Shown here in pieces: positions 33,964-41,983 of a DNA stretch of 47,585 nucleotides; the stretch's first letter is position 1, and every line of letters begins with the position of its first letter. A program made the translations under genes and the position numbers. The notes beneath the pieces are model-generated. The model was not told where the DNA came from. It ran no database searches and saw only the letters and a list, made by a program, of their open reading frames with translations. Origin of the DNA: a bacterium (GTDB lineage: Bacteria > Pseudomonadota > Alphaproteobacteria > Rhizobiales > Aestuariivirgaceae); contig JALHQC010000029.1 in the NCBI GenBank assembly GCA_022842165.1, positions 1-47,585 of the forward strand, written 5' to 3'.

Positions 33964-35271
33964 TCAAATTTTCGCCGATGGCGGCCCCCGGCGCGCCCGC
34001 CTGGCCCGTCTCGCGGCATCGCCGCCCTGGCGGGCAGCGTCATCGTCCGCCCCGCGCGTTGTCCGCGGGCCCCGCTCGGGGATGTCGAAGGGCAGGATGT
34101 CGAGCTTTTGCACCTGGTCCTGAAGCCGGCTCAGTAGCTGCTCGGGTCCGCGCTGTCCCATGCCGGTCGTCGCGCGCGGATCGAGAACGAGATGCGCCAG
34201 CGACAGCGCGGCGGCCTGCCGCTCTTCCATGTCCGAAGGTTTTCGCAGCGGCACGCCGCAGAAGCCGGAGATGTCTTCAAGCAGCGCGGCCAGTGCCTGC
34301 ACTGCCGAGGCATTCTGGCCGAGCGGGGCCTGCCGCTGCGGCGACCATCCGAGCGGCGTCAGGAAGGCCCGCGCCTCAGCCACCCGCACCTGCTCCGCCT
34401 TGCCCGCCAGCATGGCGGAAAAGTATTCGTCGAAGGCTTTTCTCTGCCGCCTGAGAATGACGAAGGCTCTGGGAACTTTTTCCCGGCACAGCTCCAGCAC
34501 GTGGATGGCGCTGCCTTCCGCGAAAACCGCCGACTCGCTCGATTCGAGCGCGTCCACCACGTCGTGCACGGCATGATCCTGCGGATGAATGATCCGGAAC
34601 CGCCCAGACTCGGCCAGCACCTGCTCGACCAGCACCTCGCCGAGATAGGAGCCCTTGTGCAGATAGCGCGAGCGCGACACATAGAGATGCCCGCGCCGCG
34701 GGCGCGCGATCCGGGCATCCGGGCGCGGCGGCGGAAACACCGCGGCGTATCCGGCATGAAGCGGCCCTTGCCCAAGCAGGCTCGCCTGCTGCGGAACGAG
34801 CAGCCGCTCGGCCTCGATCGCCTCCTCGACAATCGTCAGACGGTCCGTGCCGATGCCGAGCATTGCGAAGATCTGCGCCGCCCATGCCGGCAGGCCATCC
34901 GCCGCGCCGAGGCCGGGGCCCGTCGAATGAAACACGATCGGCGCCTCCGCCAGCGCCGGATCGGCGAGAGCGGGCCACAGCCGGTGCAGCGATTCGGCGA
35001 TGAAGTGGCCGAAGGGAGAAAACAGCACGCCGCCATAAAGCGAAGTGCCGGGCAGTCTGCGGCCGGGCCTGCCGCCGGCGCGGGGATGGTAGATCGCGCT
35101 GTTGACGATCTGGCCGCGCCGGAACCTCAAGTGGTCGAAGGGCTGCCCGGCCTCGGGGCTCAGTTCGTAGCCGATGGCGCTCTGGCTGCTGCCGCTCCGC
35201 AGCGGATGAAGAACGATATTTTCGAGGACCGAAATCCTCAGCTCACGGAGCATGTCCTGGGCCGCGGTCAC
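33964..35271 (-). CDS. GT61-type (DUF563) glycosyltransferase
   Basis: A predicted cytoplasmic glycosyltransferase of about 435 aa. Features of the DUF563/GT61 family are GGVLFSPFGHFIAESLHRLW, YVSRSRYLHKGSYLGE and HPQDHAVHDVVDALESSESAVFAEGSAIH. These enzymes decorate surface polysaccharides in bacteria. The C-terminal 45 residues are basic and low in complexity. The start is uncertain: GTG 35271 has TGAGG about eight bases upstream, ATG 35253 is the alternative. The frame is open to 35919, but that part overlaps the methyltransferase-like gene and is not a fusion. The two genes lie 11 bases apart on the same strand, so they probably act together. Confidence 0.78.
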   Translation of the reverse strand: MTAAQDMLRELRISVLENIVLHPLRSGSSQSAIGYELSPEAGQPFDHLRFRRGQIVNSAIYHPRAGGRPGRRLPGTSLYGGVLFSPFGHFIAESLHRLWPALADPALAEAPIVFHSTGPGLGAADGLPAWAAQIFAMLGIGTDRLTIVEEAIEAERLLVPQQASLLGQGPLHAGYAAVFPPPRPDARIARPRRGHLYVSRSRYLHKGSYLGEVLVEQVLAESGRFRIIHPQDHAVHDVVDALESSESAVFAEGSAIHVLELCREKVPRAFVILRRQRKAFDEYFSAMLAGKAEQVRVAEARAFLTPLGWSPQRQAPLGQNASAVQALAALLEDISGFCGVPLRKPSDMEERQAAALSLAHLVLDPRATTGMGQRGPEQLLSRLQDQVQKLDILPFDIPERGPRTTRGADDDAARQGGDAARRARRARRGPPSAKI

Positions 35272-35282
35272 CGCGCGCAACC

Positions 35283-36002
35283 TCAGAACCGCGCCAGGAC
35301 CGTTTCCGGCGCGGTGAAGGGGTGGGCTTCGAAATAGGCACCGATATTGGCGTCCGTCATGGTCTGGTCCATGTACTCCGCGACGATCTCCCGGTACTTC
35401 TCGCGAAGAACCGCCGAGCCCGGATCGGGCGACTGGATGATGGCGAGCCCGGTCGGATAGCAGTTGGTGCAGGTGATCGAGAGATCGGGCCGGTACTTCT
35501 TGAGGATGGGAATCATTTTCCAGACATCGCCCGCCCACAGCCGCCGCAAGTCCTGGTCGCGCCGGGCCCTGGGATTGCGCTCGCGTTCCGTCATCTCCGC
35601 GTTGACGGGAAAACAGTCGTGCAGGAGGATGACCGACGCCGCATGCGTGTGCGGCTCGGTGTTGATGAAGTCGTTCAAGAGATATTCGAACCGGTGCATC
35701 CCGTCGAGAAAGGCAAGGTCCACCGCCCGTCCGAACAGGGCCGTCAGGTTGTGGCGCGCGAAGAAATCGTCGCTCGTCGTCTGGTAGAGCTGCACCATGG
35801 GCTTGTTGCCCGCGACGTCGAACTCCAGCCGCAATTTCGGATCGACGCCGACCGAGGCGGCCGTGATCTCCCGCAGGCTCCGCCCCTTGTTGACGCCCAC
35901 CTCGAAATAGCTCTGGCAATTGATCGCCGCCGCCAGCCGCGCCAGGAAGTCGCGATAGTCCATTCCGTCTTGAACGAAGCGCAGGGGAGTTGCGGGCGGC
36001 AT
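35283..36002 (-). CDS. class I SAM-dependent methyltransferase-like protein
   Basis: A protein of 239 aa with a Rossmann-type fold resembling the Methyltransf_24 group often found with polysaccharide genes. Visible: motif I (YFEVGVNKGRSL), the acidic end of strand 2 (SVGVDP), VDLAFLDGMHRFEYLLNDF and ILLHDCFP. The His-Asp in the last block is typical of this group. The substrate is unknown, probably a sugar or glycan handled with the GT61-type enzyme encoded next. ATG 36002 and GTG 36011 are both possible starts and neither has a strong ribosome site. Confidence 0.75.
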   Translation of the reverse strand: MPPATPLRFVQDGMDYRDFLARLAAAINCQSYFEVGVNKGRSLREITAASVGVDPKLRLEFDVAGNKPMVQLYQTTSDDFFARHNLTALFGRAVDLAFLDGMHRFEYLLNDFINTEPHTHAASVILLHDCFPVNAEMTERERNPRARRDQDLRRLWAGDVWKMIPILKKYRPDLSITCTNCYPTGLAIIQSPDPGSAVLREKYREIVAEYMDQTMTDANIGAYFEAHPFTAPETVLARF

Positions 36003-36106
36003 ATTGTCCACGAAGTGATTCGTTGCTGGCGATGCCGAGGATAGCTAGAGATTTTGTGGAGCGGAAACAACAATCCCATGCCCGGGTCCTGGGGCTCCGG
36101 AACGCC

Positions 36107-37390
36107 TCAGCCCGGTGCGTAGTCCGCCCCGTTGACGAGACCGGGCCGGCCGCCGAGATGGAGCGCCGCCACGCGCTCCGGCGTTTCCGCGATCACCTTG
36201 CCCCGCCTCACGACCTTCAGCCGGTTGGCCTTGAGGCGGATGGCCTCGATCGGATCCTTTGCCTGCAGCAGCACGAAATCGGCATTGCAGCCCTTCTCCA
36301 GTCCATAGCCCTGAAGCTGCAGTGTTTTTGCAGGGTTGACGGTCACTGCGTCGAAGGCCCAGCGCATCGCCTCGCGGCTGGTCATCGGCGCGGCGTGAAT
36401 GCCCATATAGGCGGCTTCCAGCATGTCGGCCTGGCCCAGCGGATACCACGGGTCCATCACGCAATCATGCCCGAAGGAGACGTTGATGCCCGCCGCCCGC
36501 AGTTCCGGCACCCGCGTCATGCCGCGCCGCTTGGGGTACGTGTCGGCGCGGCCCTGCAGCGTGATGTTGATGAGCGGATTGGGCGTTACATGCAGGCCCG
36601 CCTCGGCGATCAGCGGAATGAGTTTCGAGACATAGTAATTGTCCATCGAATGCATCGACGTCAGATGCGAACCGGTCACCCGCCCCTGCAGGCCCAGCCG
36701 CTGCGTCTCGAAGGCGAGCGTCTCGACATGCCGTGACAGAGGATCGTCCGTCTCGTCGCAATGAATGTCGGCGAGCAGCCCGCGTGCCGCGGCGATCTCG
36801 CAAAGCTCCTTCAGGCTCTGCGCGCCGTCCGCCATGCTGCGCTCGAAATGCGGAATGCCGCCGACGACGTCGACGCCCAGGTCGAGCGCGCGGATCAGAT
36901 TGTTCCGCGCCGTCGGCGAGCGGTAGAACCCGTCCTGCGGAAAGGCGACGATCTGCAGGTCGATATAGGGAGCGACTTTCCTGCGCACCTCGATCAGCGC
37001 CTCGGCGCACAGCAAACGGTCGTCGCAGACGTCGACATGGGTGCGGATCGCCAGCAGCCCCTGCGCCACCGCAAGGTCGCAGTAGCGCAGCGCCCGCTCG
37101 ACCACGGCCTCCTGCGTCAGCAGCGGTTTCAGCTCGCCCCACAGCGCGATGCCCTCGAGCAGCGTCCCCGACATGTTGAAGCGCGGCATGCCGAGCGACA
37201 GGGTCGCGTCCATGTGGAAATGCGAATCGATGAAGGGTGGCGACAGCAGATAGCCTTTGGCGTCGATCGCCGTGCGGGCTTCGCCGGCGATGCCGCGCGC
37301 GGCTTCGGCGATGCGCCCGTCCTTGCAGGCGATGTCGATCCCCGTGCGGCCATCGGGAAGCGTTGCGTTGCGCACGAGAAGGTCGATCAT
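36107..37390 (-). CDS. CodA-type cytosine deaminase homologue with Cys at the specificity position
   Basis: Amidohydrolase of 427 aa that matches E. coli CodA along its length. Metal and catalytic residues are conserved: H57 and H59 (DSHFHMD), Q152 (FPQDG), H210 and E213 (HCDETDD), H242 (GSHLTSMHS) and D309 (FGHDCVMDPW). The residue after the metal Asp, D314 in CodA, is C310 here. CodA homologues altered at this position include proven 5-methylcytosine deaminases, so this enzyme may convert 5-methylcytosine to thymine or accept other 5-substituted cytosines. No cytosine permease gene is adjacent. It is divergent from kpsS, isolated among surface-glycan genes, and may link functionally to the RutR-like system 5 kb away. 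Confidence 0.88.
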   Translation of the reverse strand: MIDLLVRNATLPDGRTGIDIACKDGRIAEAARGIAGEARTAIDAKGYLLSPPFIDSHFHMDATLSLGMPRFNMSGTLLEGIALWGELKPLLTQEAVVERALRYCDLAVAQGLLAIRTHVDVCDDRLLCAEALIEVRRKVAPYIDLQIVAFPQDGFYRSPTARNNLIRALDLGVDVVGGIPHFERSMADGAQSLKELCEIAAARGLLADIHCDETDDPLSRHVETLAFETQRLGLQGRVTGSHLTSMHSMDNYYVSKLIPLIAEAGLHVTPNPLINITLQGRADTYPKRRGMTRVPELRAAGINVSFGHDCVMDPWYPLGQADMLEAAYMGIHAAPMTSREAMRWAFDAVTVNPAKTLQLQGYGLEKGCNADFVLLQAKDPIEAIRLKANRLKVVRRGKVIAETPERVAALHLGGRPGLVNGADYAPG

Positions 37391-37475
37391 CTGGCGGAGC
37401 CCCGGTTGGTTTCGGGCGCAAGCCTAGATCGGCGCCACCGGCGGTTCAACCCAAGCTCCGCGCAAGAAAGAAATT

Positions 37476-37502
37476 GTTAATCATTTTGCCGCGATAGTTA
37501 AC
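37476..37502. promoter_or_regulatory. AT-rich inverted repeat in the codA-like/kpsS divergent gap
   Basis: GTTAA (37476-37480) and TTAAC (37498-37502) are inverted arms 17 bases apart in the only AT-rich part of the 211-base gap between the deaminase and capsule genes. It may be a promoter or regulator site. No known motif fits exactly. Confidence 0.3.
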
Positions 37503-37601
37503 CTTACGGATTCCGAAATCGCGGCCGTTCGTCCGGCGGTCTGCCGTCGGGCGTCGCGTGCTTGCAGTGCCTAACCCCCGTTCCAGTGTGAGTCTTGGCG
37601 A

Positions 37602-39047
37602 ATGCGCGTTCCAGGTCAAAGGGTTGCAGACTATTCCACAGGCTTCGTGGCGGCCGCGCTTGCGCGTCCGTTAACCAGTGCGCTACAGACGTTGCAGTGG
37701 CCCAAGGCCTCGATTCGTGCAGTGGACTCCTTCATGAAACTCAGGTTGGCGCAGCCGGAAGCCCGGGCCACGGCAGAGCAGCGCCACTTCGTGGAACTGC
37801 AGATGCCCTGCGGCCGCTTTGGCCGCCAGCTTCAGCGCAGTCTCAAATCCAGGGGCCACCGCTGCACCCGCATCGCCATCAATGGCGGCGATCTGGTCGC
37901 CGGTCTTGGCGGCCGCACCGTGATTTATGGCCAGTCCTTCGCCGACTGGCCGTCCTGGCTGGCGGAATTCGCCCTGCGCGAGAACGTGACCGACATCATC
38001 TGCTATGGCGACTGCCGCCCCTATCACCGCCAGGCCATCGACACGCTGAAGCCCTTAGGGGTCCGCATTCACGTGCTCGAAGAAGGCTATCTCCGCCCCA
38101 ACTGGGTGACCTGCGAGACCGACGGCGTCAACGGCAATTCGCGCCTCGCCTCGCTCGACTTGAACCGCATCGCGCCCATCCCGGCGCCGGAGGCTACCGA
38201 GACCAAGCTGCACGCCACCAACATCCGCTATGCCATGGCGGGCTTCAACTACTATCTCTGGACGCTGCTGCTCATGCCGCTGTTCCCGCGCTATGTCTCG
38301 CACCGCGATCTCGACATCGTGGGCGAGGCCGCCTTGTGGCTCAGGCGCATCTTTTCCTGGCCCATGCGCCGCAACCGCACCGAGCGCGCCCTGAAGATTA
38401 TCGACGCGCTGGACCGGCCAGTGCATCTGGTGCTGCTGCAACTGAACGGCGATTCGCAGATCAAGGTGCATTCGAAGTTCCAGTCCACCCGCCACTTCGT
38501 CGAGCACTGCATTTCCGAATTTGCCGCCACCGCCACGCATGACGCGCTTCTGGTCTTCAAGAACCACCCGCTCGACAATGGCGTCATCAACCTCGATGCC
38601 GTCATTGCCCGCGAAGCCGAGCGCCGCGGCCTTGCGGGCCGCGTGTTCTTCGTCGAAACCGGCAAGCTGGTTCCGCTTCTCGAGAAGTCGATCTCCGCCA
38701 CCGCCATCAATTCGACGGCCTGCCACCAGGCCCTGCTGCGTGGCATTCCCACCAATGTTCTGGGCCAGGCGGTGTTCAACCATCCGCAGATCGTCTCGCG
38801 CATGCGGCTCGCCGATTTCTTCCGCTTGAGGCCGTGCAAGAACCAGGCGGATTACGACAAGCTCATCGGCCTGATGCGCCGGACCTGCCAGTTCAATGGC
38901 GGCTTCTACAGCGAGGAAGGCCGCCGCATCGTGCTCCCCGCCCTGTCGCAGGCGCTGATCGAGGGCATGCCCACCGTCGCCGAATTCGAAACCGCCGCCG
39001 GAACCGGCACCGAAGCTCCGGCCCTGGCCGTGAAACGCGCCTCGTGA
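37602..39047 (+). CDS. kpsS: capsule poly-Kdo linker transferase, KpsS-like
   Basis: Predicted cytoplasmic KpsS-family enzyme, which adds the first beta-Kdo to phosphatidylglycerol in the lipid anchor of group 2 capsules. Family blocks: RHFVELQMPCGRFGRQL, YGQSFADWPSWL, YGDCRPYHRQAIDTL, VLEEGYLRPNWVT, LLQLNGDSQI, LVFKNHPLDNG and INSTACHQALLRGIPTNVLG. From ATG 37602 it is 481 aa, but the first 70 residues precede the conserved part and look unlike coding sequence of this family. ATG 37734 (MKLRLAQPE) is an alternative start. It is the first gene of the capsule operon, 28 bases before kpsC. Confidence 0.87.
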   Translation: MRVPGQRVADYSTGFVAAALARPLTSALQTLQWPKASIRAVDSFMKLRLAQPEARATAEQRHFVELQMPCGRFGRQLQRSLKSRGHRCTRIAINGGDLVAGLGGRTVIYGQSFADWPSWLAEFALRENVTDIICYGDCRPYHRQAIDTLKPLGVRIHVLEEGYLRPNWVTCETDGVNGNSRLASLDLNRIAPIPAPEATETKLHATNIRYAMAGFNYYLWTLLLMPLFPRYVSHRDLDIVGEAALWLRRIFSWPMRRNRTERALKIIDALDRPVHLVLLQLNGDSQIKVHSKFQSTRHFVEHCISEFAATATHDALLVFKNHPLDNGVINLDAVIAREAERRGLAGRVFFVETGKLVPLLEKSISATAINSTACHQALLRGIPTNVLGQAVFNHPQIVSRMRLADFFRLRPCKNQADYDKLIGLMRRTCQFNGGFYSEEGRRIVLPALSQALIEGMPTVAEFETAAGTGTEAPALAVKRAS

Positions 39048-39075
39048 CAGGCCGCCGCCGGTTCATCCTTGGTCG

Positions 39076-41154
39076 ATGACCGGCCGCATCGCCTGTTTTT
39101 CCCCTGGCCTCCTGGCGCTGAAGGCTGAAGTCCGTCTGCTGTCAGGGCTTGAGCCTCGTCTCGCACTCCTGACGGCGCGCGGCAGCGAGGCCGTGGCCGG
39201 CTGGGGCCACAAGCCCACCGCACGGCGCGCACGCGCCGCGGCGCAGCGGGCAGGCCTGCCCTATCTCGCCTTCGAGGACGGTTTCCTCCGCTCGCTGAAG
39301 CCCGGCCCGGCCCAGCGCCCCTCGGCCATGGTGATGGACAGGACCGGCATCTATTATGACGCCCGCACCCCGAGTGACCTCGAAACCCTGCTCGAGACCA
39401 GCACCTTTACCGCCGGCGAGATCGCCGATGCCCAGGCCCTGCTCGGCCTGATCGCCCGTCACCGCCTGTCGAAATACAATCACGGTCTGGACCGGCTGGA
39501 CCTGCAAGGCGTGCCGGCGGACAAGCCCGCCGTCATCGCCGTCGACCAGACGGCGGGAGACCAGTCGATCGCCGGCGCCATGAGCGATGCCGCGGCCTTC
39601 GCCCGCATGCTGGCGGCGGCGGCCCGCGAAAACCCCGGCGCCACGCTCATCGCCAAGCTCCACCCCGAAACGGTGTCGGGGCGGAAGCCCGGCCATCTCG
39701 CATCCCATGCCGTAGGCCTGGGCTTCCGCATCCTCGCGGCCGATGTGGCGCCGCATGCCCTGTTCGAACTGAACCCGCGTGTCTACACCGTGTCGAGCCA
39801 GTTCGGCTTCGAGGCGCTTCTGGCCGGCCTAAAGGTCACCTGCTTCGGCACCCCCTTCTATGCCGGCTGGGGCCTGACGGATGACCGCGCGCCGCCATGC
39901 CCGCGCCGCACGGCGAAACGCACCGCCGCCGAACTCGCCGCCGCGGCCTATCTGCGCTATTGCCATTACTTCGACTGCTGGACCAGAAAGCCCGTCGATG
40001 CCCTGACGGCGGCCGACCAGCTGGCTTTCCTGCGCCGCAGCTATCTCGGCAACGGCAGGCCGGTCGTCGGCTATCGCATCGCAAGGTGGAAGCGCCGCGC
40101 CGTCTCCGCCATGCTCGATGGCCCCCACGGCCCGCCGCGTTATACCGGCAGCCTCCGCCGCGCCGTCTCGCTCGCCAGGCGGCATGGCGCCACGCTCGCC
40201 GCCTGGGGCATCGCCGCCGTCGAGCTTCGGCCGGAACTTGAGGGGCTCGGCATCCCCTGCCTCGCGGTCGAGGATGGGTTCCTGCGCTCCGTGGGCCTCG
40301 GCGCCGCCTTCACGCAGCCGCTCTCGCTGGTCTTCGACGCAACTGGCCTCTACTACGATCCGACCAGACCCTCCGACATCGAGACGATGCTGGCCGCAGG
40401 CGGCTTCAGCGCGGATGACTGCCGAAGAGCCGCGAGACTTCGGCGCCTCATCGTCGAGCGCGGCATCACCAAGTACAATGTGGCCGGCCGCGCATCTGTG
40501 GTGCAAGCCATTCCGCCGGGCCGCGAAGTGATCCTGGTGCCGGGCCAGGTCGCCGACGATTGGGCCGTGCGCGTCGGCAGGCCTCCGTCCCTGCCGCCGG
40601 AGATGAACATCAACGCGCTTCTTCTCGAGCACGCGCGCGCCGCTCACCCCGATGCATTTGTCATATTTAAGCCACACCCCGATGTTGAGCAGTTGGGCCG
40701 CGCGGGACGCCTCGACCGAAGCCGGCAGGAACGCCATGCCGACCTCATCGCCAGCGATACGCCCCTGGAGCAGATCCTGCCGCTTGCGGCGCGCATCGAA
40801 ACCTATTCCTCGCTTGCCGGCTTCGAAGCCCTTCTGCGCGGCATCCCCGTCACCGTGCATGGCCTTCCCTTCTATGCGGGCTGGGGCCTCACCCATGACC
40901 ACAACGCCACACCCCGGCGCAATTCGAACAGAAGTCTTGACGAAATGGCCGCCGCCGCACTTATTCGCTATCCGCGCTACTGGGATTCGGAAAGCGGCCT
41001 TGCCTGCCCGCCGGAGGTGGCGCTGGCGCGCATCGCCGAAGCCCGCGGCAGGGCTGTAGGCATGACGCGGAAGCTGGGGCATGCGGTGGGCAGGGGAGTG
41101 ATCTTGGCGCGGCGTTTGGGGGCTTGGGCAAAGGGCGGCGGCAATGGCGCATAG
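39076..41154 (+). CDS. kpsC: capsule poly-Kdo linker polymerase, KpsC-like
   Basis: Two-module beta-Kdo transferase of 692 aa that extends the poly-Kdo anchor of group 2 capsules with alternating linkages. The internal duplication is plain: EDGFLRS occurs in both halves (near 71 and 399), as do YYD-x(4)-PSD-x-ET-x-L, a Lys-x-HP motif (AKLHPETVSG and FKPHPDVEQ) and FYAGWGLT. Both modules retain these motifs, so both are probably active. Length is normal. The last 11 bases overlap the kpsM start, which indicates translational coupling. Confidence 0.92.
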   Translation: MTGRIACFSPGLLALKAEVRLLSGLEPRLALLTARGSEAVAGWGHKPTARRARAAAQRAGLPYLAFEDGFLRSLKPGPAQRPSAMVMDRTGIYYDARTPSDLETLLETSTFTAGEIADAQALLGLIARHRLSKYNHGLDRLDLQGVPADKPAVIAVDQTAGDQSIAGAMSDAAAFARMLAAAARENPGATLIAKLHPETVSGRKPGHLASHAVGLGFRILAADVAPHALFELNPRVYTVSSQFGFEALLAGLKVTCFGTPFYAGWGLTDDRAPPCPRRTAKRTAAELAAAAYLRYCHYFDCWTRKPVDALTAADQLAFLRRSYLGNGRPVVGYRIARWKRRAVSAMLDGPHGPPRYTGSLRRAVSLARRHGATLAAWGIAAVELRPELEGLGIPCLAVEDGFLRSVGLGAAFTQPLSLVFDATGLYYDPTRPSDIETMLAAGGFSADDCRRAARLRRLIVERGITKYNVAGRASVVQAIPPGREVILVPGQVADDWAVRVGRPPSLPPEMNINALLLEHARAAHPDAFVIFKPHPDVEQLGRAGRLDRSRQERHADLIASDTPLEQILPLAARIETYSSLAGFEALLRGIPVTVHGLPFYAGWGLTHDHNATPRRNSNRSLDEMAAAALIRYPRYWDSESGLACPPEVALARIAEARGRAVGMTRKLGHAVGRGVILARRLGAWAKGGGNGA

Positions 41155-41983
41155 CGACCGCCCGGCCGCCGGCAGGCCGCAGCGTTTTCTCTACGAGTTG
41201 AGCGAAGGCGCGCGCCGCCAGGCCAATGTCGTCTTTGCACTGATCTTCCGTGAACTGAAGACCCGTTCCGGCCAGGACGGTTATGGCCTCTATTCCCTCG
41301 CCGGCATCATGATCGAACCCGCCGTCGGCACGCTGATCATGACGGCCTTCTACTATCTGCTCCGCCGCGACGAGGTTCAGGGCATCGATATCGTGCTGTT
41401 CCTGACGGTGAGCATGACTTCCTTCACCGTGGTCCGCCGGGCGATCGCCACCATTCCCCGCACCATCCGCTCCAACCGCGCCTTCTATGCCTTTCCCAAC
41501 GTGAAGCCGTTCGACGCGGTGCTGGCGCGCTTCATTCTCGAAACCGTGCTCACCATCATGGGCGGCGCGGTGCTGCTGTTCCTGATCTGGTGGTTTCTCG
41601 ATCTGGCGATCGACATGGACTGGTTTCTCCACGGCTTCGGCATCTTCGCCATATTACTGGTCTGGTCCTTCGGCATCAGCCTGTTCATCGGCGTCTATGG
41701 CACGCGCTTTCCGCTGCTCTTCAAGGCGATCCAGCTCGCCTCGCGCGGCCTGATGTTTCTCTCGGCGGTCGTCCACCCCTTGTCCGAGCTTCCCCCCGAG
41801 GCGCAATACTACATATCCTGGAACCCCATCGCCCACGGCATGGAACTGATGCGCAAGTATTTCCTCGGCATGCAGCCCTTCCAGGACGTATCGCTCGGCT
41901 ACGTCGTCACCTGGGCCGCCGCGACGCTTTTCCTCGGCTTTCTGAGCTATTATGTGAATCGCCGGAAAGTGATCGAGCGATGA
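41144..41983 (+). CDS. kpsM: capsule ABC exporter permease, KpsM-like
   Basis: Inner-membrane permease of 279 aa of the ABC-2 type, exporting lipid-linked capsule polymer. About six helices are visible, including LYSLAGIMIEPAVGTLIMTAFYYLL, LTIMGGAVLLFLIWWFLDLAI and IFAILLVWSFGISLFIGVYG. The SWNPIAHGMELMRKYFL segment before the last helix is typical of KpsM/RkpT proteins. It starts inside the end of kpsC, and its stop codon overlaps the kpsT start codon (ATGA). Confidence 0.92.
   Translation: MAHSDRPAAGRPQRFLYELSEGARRQANVVFALIFRELKTRSGQDGYGLYSLAGIMIEPAVGTLIMTAFYYLLRRDEVQGIDIVLFLTVSMTSFTVVRRAIATIPRTIRSNRAFYAFPNVKPFDAVLARFILETVLTIMGGAVLLFLIWWFLDLAIDMDWFLHGFGIFAILLVWSFGISLFIGVYGTRFPLLFKAIQLASRGLMFLSAVVHPLSELPPEAQYYISWNPIAHGMELMRKYFLGMQPFQDVSLGYVVTWAAATLFLGFLSYYVNRRKVIER

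Noticed and set aside
33964-35919. Open frame of 651 codons suggesting a methyltransferase-glycosyltransferase fusion
   Set aside because: The upper part is the wrong frame of the methyltransferase-like gene at 35283-36002.
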